11,622 nucleotides of DNA from Synergistaceae bacterium. GTDB taxonomy: Bacteria > Synergistota > Synergistia > Synergistales > Aminobacteriaceae. Shown here in pieces: positions 6,885 through 11,622 of this stretch (its first letter is position 1; each line of letters opens with the position of its first letter). The position numbers were made by a program, and so were the translations under genes. The notes beneath the pieces are model-generated. The model searched no databases, had not been told where the DNA came from, and saw nothing but the letters and a program-made list of their open reading frames with translations. The DNA is taken from NCBI GenBank assembly GCA_017448375.1, contig JAFSLR010000267.1, positions 1 through 11,622 on the forward strand. The letters run 5' to 3'.

Positions 6885-6942
6885 ATTGTGCCAAAGTCCT
6901 CCTTTTTATGAATATTGATTCAGTGATGTGAATTTGGGAGTT

Positions 6943-6971
6943 AGAATATCATAGAAAGTCATTCATTGCAA
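6943..6971 (-). promoter_or_regulatory. Candidate promoter of the mmd operon
   Basis: On the - strand TTGCAA (6971-6966) lies 17 nt from TATTCT (6948-6943), 4 of 6 consensus bases each. An overlapping TATGAT (6953-6948) is a better -10 but lacks a good -35. The leader to mmdA would be about 50-60 nt; I see no riboswitch-like structure in it. Confidence 0.4.
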
Positions 6972-7029
6972 AGATTCACCCTTAACAGGGCAGAACGATA
7001 AGGCTGACAGCGTTTAACATTAAATAGAA

Positions 7030-7057
7030 TTGACATTTGATTTTACGGCCGAATGAT
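7030..7057 (+). promoter_or_regulatory. Candidate promoter of the binding-protein/dipeptidase operon
   Basis: A perfect -35 TTGACA (7030-7035) is followed after 16 nt by AATGAT (7052-7057, 4 of 6). The surroundings are AT-rich and the leader would be about 40 nt. The -35 is convincing; the -10 choice is less so. The stretch between this and the mmd promoter (6972-7029) shows nothing else I can name. Confidence 0.5.
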
Positions 7058-7102
7058 TTAATATTTACCAGTTGAAAATTTAACATCGAGGTGTTTTATT
7101 CT

Positions 7103-7927
7103 ATGCGTAAATTATTATCTGCATTATTGCTTCTCACACTCCTTGCGGGAATCGCTTCCGCTGAGACTCGCAATGTCGGCATTCTCTCAAAGCTCAACAT
7201 GTCTCAGGAAGAGTACAGCGAGCTTATAGCCAACGGACGCAGGGCAGGGACATGGGGATTCTTCACGTCAAAGCCCGCAGCAGGGGAGATAGTCTTCAAG
7301 TTCTATGACACTCTTCAGGCAATGCAGCTCGCACTCAATGCGGGTGAAATTGAAGAGGCCGCACTCCCTGAAGTTGTCGCCGAGTACATCATGAACGTTA
7401 CGGGTCAGTACAAGGTAACAAGCATAGCCAAGACAAAGCCCGCTTATCTCGCATTCGGTTTCAGGATGGACGATAACGGTAAAGCTCTGGCCGAAAAGTT
7501 CAACGATGCAATTCTCAACATGAAGGGAGACGGTACTCTCTCAGTCCTTCAGGGAATATACATCTATGACGCTGGGATCGGAGACCCTGAGACAATAACG
7601 TTCAGGAAGTTCGACAACGTAGACAAGAAGATTACGATTGCGGTTACGGGAGATTTGCCCCCGATTGATTACGTTGCGGCGGACGGAACAGCAGCGGGTT
7701 TCAACACGGCCGTAATTGCGGAAATCGGCAAGCGTTTGGGAGTCAATGTCGAACTGATTTACATTATGTCGGGCGCAAGGGCTTCAACAATAATGTCGGG
7801 TCGTGCTGACGCTGTATTCTGGATTCAGGGATTCAGGGACGTGAAGAAACATTCCGACATTCCCGAAATGATTCTTCTTTCAGAGCCTTATTACGAGTGG
7901 AACGAATTTCTGTTCATATCGCGCTAA
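7103..7927 (+). CDS. Exported family-3 solute-binding protein with apparently permuted domain order
   Basis: 274 residues with a clear Sec signal peptide, cleaved after A20 (GIASA/ETR); no lipobox. Family-3 binding proteins capture amino acids or similar small ligands for ABC importers or act as sensors. Here the family's segments come in reversed order. First comes what normally follows mid-protein: NVGIL (24-28), a stretch FKFYDTLQAMQLALNAGEIEEAALPE (given as positions 65-90), YLAFGF (115-120) and the usual C-terminal AILNMKGDGTLSVLQGIY (136-153). Then comes the normal N terminus: ITIAVTGDLPPIDY (177-190), DGTAAGFN and IAEIGKRLGVNVELI (205-219), SGRADAVF (232-239) and the LSEPYYEW motif (259-266), and the protein stops. 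Start: the GTG at 7091 is part of the GAGGTG ribosome binding site; the ATG at 7103, 9 nt downstream, fits. First gene of an operon with a paralogue and a dipeptidase; no permease follows. Confidence 0.75.
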   Translation: MRKLLSALLLLTLLAGIASAETRNVGILSKLNMSQEEYSELIANGRRAGTWGFFTSKPAAGEIVFKFYDTLQAMQLALNAGEIEEAALPEVVAEYIMNVTGQYKVTSIAKTKPAYLAFGFRMDDNGKALAEKFNDAILNMKGDGTLSVLQGIYIYDAGIGDPETITFRKFDNVDKKITIAVTGDLPPIDYVAADGTAAGFNTAVIAEIGKRLGVNVELIYIMSGARASTIMSGRADAVFWIQGFRDVKKHSDIPEMILLSEPYYEWNEFLFISR

Positions 7928-7936
7928 GGAAAAATG

Positions 7937-7964
7937 CGGGCGGCGGTCATATGATTGCTGCCCG
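7937..7964 (+). other. Intercistronic RNA hairpin
   Basis: CGGGCGGCGGTC (7937-7948) pairs with GATTGCTGCCCG (7953-7964) around the tetraloop ATAT: 12 pairs including three G-U. It is followed by ATTTC, not a T run, so it is not a classic terminator. It lies between the two binding-protein genes and could protect the upstream mRNA from 3' decay or partly attenuate the downstream genes. Confidence 0.65.
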
Positions 7965-7985
7965 ATTTCATAGGAGGATATTTTG

Positions 7986-8900
7986 ATGATGAAAAAATTT
8001 TTGGCCGTTGCATTCCTTCTCATATTATGCAGTTCTTCATATTCTGCTGAAAAAGACGTTAATATAGGTTTTCTCGGTTATCTAGGAACGACAGAGGAAG
8101 CATTCCAGGAAGATTTTGACGGTTTCCGCAACAGCATTTCACAGGAATACGCAGCGAAATACAGCAGGATTTATCCTTTTGCCGCGTCCCTGAAGGAGGA
8201 AAGGCGAGTTGTACATTTCTACAATTCACTGATGACTCTTCTTATGGGGCTTCGTTCTGGGAATGTTGATGAGATAATTCTTCCGGAAGCTGTCGGGCGT
8301 TACGTCCTCAACATGAACAAAACATACGAGATTAAATTCACATCGTCAATGCTTGTTTCGAGGCTTGCGTTTGCATTCATGAATCATAACGTGGAATTGA
8401 AGAAAGAATTTGACGAAGCTGTAACGGCCATGCGTGAGGACGGGACATTAGCGCGTCTTGAGGAAGAATATATCATTGCCGTGAACGAAGGAAAGAACGT
8501 AAAGTCAGTAACCCCTGAAACTTTCGAAGGTGCAGAAGTCATAACGGCAGCTGTAACGGGAGACATTCCCCCCATCGACATGTTTGCCGGTAACGGTCAG
8601 CCTTCGGGGTACAGCACTGCGATACTTGCGGAAATAGGGAAGAGGCTCAAGAAGAATATACGTTTCATGAACGTAAACACGGGAGCGCGTTCACAGGCTT
8701 TAGCGTCAGAACGTGCTGATGTAGCTTTCTGGTACAGGACGACTGAAAGCGCGGTAGAGGACGGGAAAATCTCTGAGTCATTGGAGGCAGTATTCAGGGA
8801 CAAGCCTGACACTATAATACTTTCGGTGCCTTATTACGAATGGACAACGGATTACGTCATCAAAGCCGGGAGTTCAAAAAAATTCTTGGGGATATTCTAA
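7986..8900 (+). CDS. Second exported family-3 solute-binding protein with apparently permuted domain order
   Basis: 304 residues, paralogous to the preceding gene over its whole length. Signal peptide MMKKFLAVAFLLILC... with probable cleavage after YSA (about residue 21). Segment order matches its neighbour: VNIGFLGYLG (25-34), an insertion of about 25 residues (42-70) relative to the paralogue, FYNSLMTLLMGLRSG (78-92), LAFAFM (127-132), AVTAMREDGTLARLEEEY (145-162), a linker, then the usual N-terminal segment ITAAVTGDIPPIDMF (186-200), GYSTAILAEIGKRLKKN (208-224), SERADVAFW (241-249) and ILSVPYYEW (278-286). Start: AGGAGG is 8 nt before the ATG at 7986; TTG 7983 is closer and unlikely, and ATG 7989 is possible. 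It follows its paralogue after a hairpin and precedes the dipeptidase by 21 nt. Confidence 0.75.
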   Translation: MMKKFLAVAFLLILCSSSYSAEKDVNIGFLGYLGTTEEAFQEDFDGFRNSISQEYAAKYSRIYPFAASLKEERRVVHFYNSLMTLLMGLRSGNVDEIILPEAVGRYVLNMNKTYEIKFTSSMLVSRLAFAFMNHNVELKKEFDEAVTAMREDGTLARLEEEYIIAVNEGKNVKSVTPETFEGAEVITAAVTGDIPPIDMFAGNGQPSGYSTAILAEIGKRLKKNIRFMNVNTGARSQALASERADVAFWYRTTESAVEDGKISESLEAVFRDKPDTIILSVPYYEWTTDYVIKAGSSKKFLGIF

Positions 8901-8921
8901 GCAGTGAAAGGAGCAGTAACA

Positions 8922-9611
8922 ATGAGCAGTAAAATTCTTGCGTTTGTGTTAATCGTTATGTGCATGATTTCTCCGGCGTTTGCTGAGGAAAAAATTTCGG
9001 TCGACTCGTCTGACTTTGTGCTTTTGTCGGAGGCAGTGCCTGATGCGATTCTAGAGATTCGCTACTACTCAACGTATAACTTTGTCGGCGAAAGAATCAA
9101 CGGTTACGAGCGTCCTGTGGCATATCTCACGAAGAAAGCGGCGGCGGCGTTGCGTGAAGTGAGTGATGAGTTAGTGGAGAAAGGTTACAGGCTGAAGATA
9201 TTTGACGCATATCGTCCGCAGAGGGCAGTTAATCATTTTGCGGAATGGGCGAAAGATGTCGATGACACGAAGATGAAGGAGTATTTTTACCCGGAAGAGG
9301 ACAAGTCAGTACTTTTCGAGAAAGGATACATCAACGCCAAGTCAGGGCACAGCAGAGGTAGCACGATTGATTTGACGCTGTTCGACATGAAGACGGAGAA
9401 AGAGGTTGATATGGGCGGAACGTTCGATTACTTCGGGCTGAAGTCTCACCCTGATTACAAGGGAGTTACGCCGAGACAGTACGAGAACAGAATGATTCTC
9501 CGCGAGGCCATGATGAATCAGGGTTTCAAGCCTCTTGCTGAGGAATGGTGGCACTTCACGCTGAAAGATGAGCCGTACCCCGACACGTATTTTGATTTCC
9601 CTGTGAAGTAA
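8922..9611 (+). CDS. ddpX: Exported D-alanyl-D-alanine dipeptidase, VanX/DdpX family (peptidase M15D)
   Basis: 229 residues. VanX/DdpX enzymes are zinc peptidases that split D-Ala-D-Ala. Seen: an N-terminal hydrophobic signal (4-19, cleavage probably after FA-A at about 21), IEIRYYST-like start of the mature enzyme (EIRYYSTYNF 45-54), DAYRPQRA (95-102) with the transition-state arginine R98, SGHSRGSTID (141-150) with zinc ligands H143 and D150, and EEWWH (207-211) with catalytic E208 and zinc ligand H211. All catalytic residues are present. A Sec signal places it outside the cytoplasm, unlike resistance-type VanX, so wall-peptide turnover or nutrient scavenging is likelier than vancomycin resistance; no vanH/vanA-like gene is visible. 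Start: the GTG at 8904 precedes the AAAGGAG ribosome binding site; the ATG at 8922 is 8 nt after it. Last gene of the operon. Confidence 0.88.
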   Translation: MSSKILAFVLIVMCMISPAFAEEKISVDSSDFVLLSEAVPDAILEIRYYSTYNFVGERINGYERPVAYLTKKAAAALREVSDELVEKGYRLKIFDAYRPQRAVNHFAEWAKDVDDTKMKEYFYPEEDKSVLFEKGYINAKSGHSRGSTIDLTLFDMKTEKEVDMGGTFDYFGLKSHPDYKGVTPRQYENRMILREAMMNQGFKPLAEEWWHFTLKDEPYPDTYFDFPVK

Positions 9612-9627
9612 GAAGAGAGAAAAATTT

Positions 9628-9668
9628 TCCTGCATATTCGGAGTGTTACGGGTGTGCAGGATTTTTTT
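9628..9668 (+). terminator. Terminator of the binding-protein/dipeptidase operon
   Basis: TCCTGCA (9628-9634) pairs perfectly with TGCAGGA (9655-9661) across a 20-nt loop, followed by T7 (9662-9668). It lies 17 nt after the dipeptidase stop. Confidence 0.82.
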
Positions 9669-9684
9669 ACGGGGTAAATTACAG

Positions 9685-9714
9685 TTTGCACAAATTATAG
9701 TCAGTTGATATAAT
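9685..9714 (+). promoter_or_regulatory. Promoter of the zinc-ribbon gene cluster
   Basis: A perfect, extended -10 (TG at 9706-9707, one base, then TATAAT 9709-9714) with TTTGCA (9685-9690, 18-nt spacer) or TTGCAC (9686-9691, 17-nt spacer) as -35. The leader to the TTG start is about 40 nt. Confidence 0.62.
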
Positions 9715-9763
9715 TCACAAAATTTTACGTTATTCCAGCTAATCAAATTGAGGAGTGAAGATT

Positions 9764-10093
9764 TTGAAGAAGTGTCCTGCCTGCGGTATTCAGTATCAAG
9801 ACAGCCAAGATTTTTGCTCAAAGTGCGGAGCTAAACTTGAGGCTGCTTCTCCTGCGTTTGAGGTTATTGACAAGCCGAAGGAAAGACCGGATTTTTCTGA
9901 CTGGGGCGGCATTGTGTTAGGCATAATTGCTTTCTTTATCTCGTGGGAAGAAAGTATCCTTTTCGGTGCTATCATAGCTGTAGGCGGAATTGTTTACGGC
10001 TACAAGTCAAGATACGGTCTTATGAGGGTAGGGGCATATGTCATTAATACTATTGTCCTTCTGATTTCTGCTCTTGCGCTTTTAGCCAATTAG
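9764..10093 (+). CDS. Zinc-ribbon membrane protein of unknown function
   Basis: 109 residues from a TTG start. Start choice: AGGAG at 9751-9755 overlaps an in-frame GTG at 9755, while TTG 9764 is 8 nt after it and gives the typical opening MKKCPACG. Seen: one N-terminal zinc ribbon with cysteines 4, 7, 18 and 21 (C-x2-C-x10-C-x2-C), a short hydrophilic linker (about 25-46), then two or three hydrophobic helices (about 47-60, 64-80 and 90-107). The ribbon should face the cytoplasm. Proteins of this layout are widespread and mostly uncharacterised. First of three adjacent ribbon genes, with 20 nt before the next. I cannot assign a function. Confidence 0.72.
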   Translation: MKKCPACGIQYQDSQDFCSKCGAKLEAASPAFEVIDKPKERPDFSDWGGIVLGIIAFFISWEESILFGAIIAVGGIVYGYKSRYGLMRVGAYVINTIVLLISALALLAN

Positions 10094-10113
10094 CTTAACG
10101 GAGGGTATTTATT

Positions 10114-10515
10114 ATGTCTTTCTGTGCAAATTGCGGTGCTTCTCTTTCTGATGATGATTTGTTCTGCGGAAAATGCGGAAAGCCTGTCCGTAAGAGTTCG
10201 TCCAGCGGTAATGATACTTCATACAGTTTAACCATATCCCGTGCAAAACAATTTATATGTGCGCTTTGCTCATATGAAGTGTTTGTAAACGGCGAGTCTG
10301 TCGGCAGAATACCAGTCGGAAAAACTATAACAGTTCGTGTTTTCTCAGAAGAAGTCCGTGTTGAAATAAAGTGCGTTACTCTCATGATGACTCGTTTCAA
10401 GCTGAATATGAAACTCAAGCTCAGACAGAACGCAAGAATTGATTTCCATCTGAAATACCCGGGTTCTATAGAAGCTGCTGTTACTGGGGCAGAAGTTCTG
10501 GAAAGAAGAGCATAA
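10114..10515 (+). CDS. Zinc-ribbon protein with C-terminal beta-rich domain, function unknown
   Basis: 133 residues; GGAGGG lies 8 nt before the ATG. N-terminal zinc ribbon with cysteines 4, 7, 18 and 21, the same spacing as the preceding protein, then a Ser-rich linker (28-37) and a beta-strand-rich domain (about 38-120). The segment YEVFVNGESVGRIPVGKTIT (54-73) looks like PEGA-type or related small beta domains in which a VNG turn presents a glycine hairpin. No signal peptide or clear membrane segment, so probably cytoplasmic. The next gene starts 1 nt after its stop. Base composition looks more AT-rich than in the mmd operon (one 60-base block counted: 35% GC here against 52% in mmdA), from sampling only. 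Confidence 0.68.
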   Translation: MSFCANCGASLSDDDLFCGKCGKPVRKSSSSGNDTSYSLTISRAKQFICALCSYEVFVNGESVGRIPVGKTITVRVFSEEVRVEIKCVTLMMTRFKLNMKLKLRQNARIDFHLKYPGSIEAAVTGAEVLERRA

Positions 10516-10516
10516 A

Positions 10517-10969
10517 ATGGAGACCGTTTCAACAAACGCACGTATGCAATCAGTCGGCGGGATTCTTGTAAACGGCTTCGGCGCGGAAGAAACTACATCT
10601 GTTTTATCGAATGTCGGCTATCATCACTGCAAGTACTGTTATTCCGACCAAGATTTTGTTCTGTCCGAAATAAAGCTCAAGCTCAAAGCGTTATTTATAC
10701 CGATTGCTTCAGTCAAGACAAAGTATGCTGTTGTATGTTCAGTTTGCGGAAACGGCTACTATGTGGACGAAACACAGCGTGCTGCTATTCTTTATGACGG
10801 TGCAAAAGCTGAAGTGAGAGATGACAGGCTCATTATTACAGTTCCTGATTCACACCGTTCATACGAACCTTCAGGAAACTCACGCTATGTTTGCCCCAGA
10901 TGTGGAAAGAGTCAGCCTGAAGCAGGGAATTTCTGCGTACACTGCGGTGCGCCGATGTCAGGCGGATAA
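10517..10969 (+). CDS. Double zinc-ribbon protein, function unknown
   Basis: 150 residues, starting 1 nt after the preceding stop with no strong ribosome binding site of its own, so translation is probably coupled. Seen: a split zinc site C38-x2-C41 ... C74-x2-C77 separated by a basic, hydrophobic stretch (EIKLKLKALFIPIASVKTKY, 51-70), and a C-terminal ribbon with cysteines 126, 129, 140 and 143, again C-x2-C-x10-C-x2-C as in the two preceding proteins but at the opposite end. The first half resembles zinc-ribbon proteins whose central strand pair sits between the two cysteine knuckles. No signal peptide. Possible roles (membrane-associated adaptor, RNA or protein binding) cannot be told apart from sequence. 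No clear terminator follows. Confidence 0.68.
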   Translation: METVSTNARMQSVGGILVNGFGAEETTSVLSNVGYHHCKYCYSDQDFVLSEIKLKLKALFIPIASVKTKYAVVCSVCGNGYYVDETQRAAILYDGAKAEVRDDRLIITVPDSHRSYEPSGNSRYVCPRCGKSQPEAGNFCVHCGAPMSGG

Positions 10970-11036
10970 ATTATCCCCTTGTCGCTTACACAGATTTCCC
11001 CTGCCACTGACATAGATAACCGAAATTACATTAGCA

Positions 11037-11450
11037 TTAAATCTCCGCAGTAACATTAACGCTTAGACTCTTAATTCCGCGAATTTTCATGAGAGAGTCA
11101 ACAAACTTCTGTATATCCTGAGAATTTCCCTTAGTGATTATGCACTCAAGGCACGTAAAGTGATTCAGGTGGACATGAGTCGAACATATTATCACGTCCC
11201 CTGAATCATGTTGCGCCGCCGTAAGACTCCGAGTCAGCTCCGGCAAATGATGATCGTAAATTATCGTAACGGTTGCACAGATTTCACCCTGGCTGCAACG
11301 CCATCTTTCACCCGAAACATATTCCCTCATTAAACTTCTTACGGCCTCTGAGCGGTTAGCCCTGTGATTCTCGTAATAGCTTGCCTCAAACTCGCTCAAT
11401 AATTCTTCGGGTACTGTTATGCTGAAACGGATTAGATTTTCATTTGGCAT
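11037..11450 (-). CDS. nikR: Nickel-responsive transcriptional regulator NikR
   Basis: 137 residues, close to the 133 of E. coli NikR. A ribbon-helix-helix repressor of nickel uptake genes when nickel is bound. Seen: an N-terminal RHH domain RFSITVPEELLSEFE ... ANRSEAVRSLMREY (8-44) and a C-terminal ACT-like metal domain. The high-affinity nickel ligands are all present with E. coli spacing: H81, H92, H94 and C100 within THVHLNHFTC. Additional cysteines (52, 58, 89, 103) are unusual but not in ligand positions. Start: the open frame extends to 11588, but AAGGA lies 7 nt before ATG 11450, and the longer version would add 46 basic low-complexity residues absent from NikR. The start overlaps the end of the upstream gene, so the two are cotranscribed. 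No nickel transporter gene is visible. Confidence 0.93.
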   Translation of the reverse strand: MPNENLIRFSITVPEELLSEFEASYYENHRANRSEAVRSLMREYVSGERWRCSQGEICATVTIIYDHHLPELTRSLTAAQHDSGDVIICSTHVHLNHFTCLECIITKGNSQDIQKFVDSLMKIRGIKSLSVNVTAEI

Positions 11451-11622
11451 TTGATTTCCTTCGTGTCGATTTTGCTGACGGGGATTCGGTTTTCGCTGCC
11501 TCTGTAAATTCAACGTCAATAACATTCTTGTCGCCTGATTTGATTTCTTTTCCCGTGAAGTAATTGTAACAGTATTTTCCGCCCGCACCGAATAACGCTG
11601 TAAGTATTCCCCAGCCCAAGAA
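11440..11622 (-). CDS. C-terminal fragment of an unidentified protein upstream of nikR
   Basis: On the - strand a frame is open from the window edge to a TGA at 11442-11440, giving 60 residues. It begins FLGWGILTALFGAGGKYCYN, a hydrophobic, glycine-rich stretch that could be the end of a membrane helix, continues with NVIDVEFTEA and ends in a basic Ser/Lys/Arg tail (STRRKSNAK). It overlaps the nikR start by 11 nt in another frame, typical of translational coupling. I do not recognise the family. A role in nickel handling is possible from position only. Confidence 0.5.
   Translation of the reverse strand, partial: FLGWGILTALFGAGGKYCYNYFTGKEIKSGDKNVIDVEFTEAAKTESPSAKSTRRKSNAK

Noticed and set aside
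7091..7102. GTG at 7091 as start of the first binding protein (likewise TTG 7983, GTG 8904, GTG 9755 and TTG 5310 for other genes)
   Set aside because: Each lies before, inside or too close to the ribosome binding site, and an in-frame start 7-9 nt past that site gives a cleaner signal peptide or domain start.
8922..9611. Vancomycin-resistance gene vanX
   Set aside because: The enzyme family fits, but the protein carries a signal peptide and no vanH, vanA or vanRS-like gene is present, so a resistance call is not supported.
9342..9821. A 159-codon frame on the - strand
   Set aside because: It lies opposite the dipeptidase active-site region and crosses the terminator and promoter at 9628-9714, with no sensible domain or start signal.
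10965..10977. Palindrome GGATAA-A-TTATCC at the end of the zinc-ribbon cluster as terminator
   Set aside because: The loop would be a single base, the stem is AT-rich and no T run follows.
11451..11588. A 46-residue N-terminal extension of NikR
   Set aside because: The frame is open, but the ribosome binding site sits before ATG 11450, the extension is low-complexity and basic, NikR family members lack it, and the same bases code for the upstream gene in another frame.

Overview
The window is 11.6 kb of compact bacterial chromosome, with strong AGGAGG-type ribosome binding sites, short gaps and hairpin/T-run terminators. Gene content (a sodium-pump-type methylmalonyl-CoA decarboxylase, family-3 solute-binding proteins, a GltD/NfnB-type flavoprotein, NikR, Sec and lipoprotein exports) fits an anaerobic, amino-acid- or dicarboxylate-fermenting double-membraned bacterium. 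Synergistota is my best guess and Negativicutes an alternative. This is inference from gene content, because no ribosomal or other phylogenetic marker is present.

Layout. (1) 1-1107 (+): 3' part of a glutamate-synthase-small-subunit/NfnB-type flavoprotein with its terminator. (2) 1128-1827 (+): a RelE/ParE-family toxin and a larger-than-usual putative antitoxin, ending in a hairpin that can terminate both strands. (3) 1840-4008 (-): a 699-residue lipoprotein with a leukocidin/hemolysin-like glycine-serine beta region and a C-terminal BACON-like domain; its promoter spacer is a 13-base homopolymer. (4) 4050-4458 (-): a small secreted SH3-domain protein bracketed by two copies of one terminator hairpin. 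(5) 4475-6884 (-): an mmdA-mmdD-mmdC operon (carboxyltransferase, small membrane subunit, biotin carrier) without the membrane beta subunit. (6) 7030-9668 (+): two paralogous exported solute-binding proteins and an exported VanX/DdpX-type D-Ala-D-Ala dipeptidase. (7) 9685-10969 (+): three consecutive zinc-ribbon proteins of unknown function. (8) 11037-11622 (-): nikR, overlapping by 11 nt the end of an unidentified upstream gene that runs out of the window.

The observation I rate highest is that both solute-binding proteins appear circularly permuted: each begins with the half that normally ends a family-3 binding protein and ends with the half that normally begins one. They sit beside a dipeptidase and have no permease, which suggests a cell-wall-peptide or D-alanine scavenging or sensing function. 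The lipoprotein with a possibly phase-variable promoter is second. Several starts were moved to codons correctly spaced from the ribosome binding site (mmdD, both binding proteins, the dipeptidase, the first zinc-ribbon gene and nikR). No gene-free stretch exceeds 300 bases; the longest is the divergent promoter region 6885-7102. I saw no tRNA, rRNA, CRISPR array or insertion sequence.
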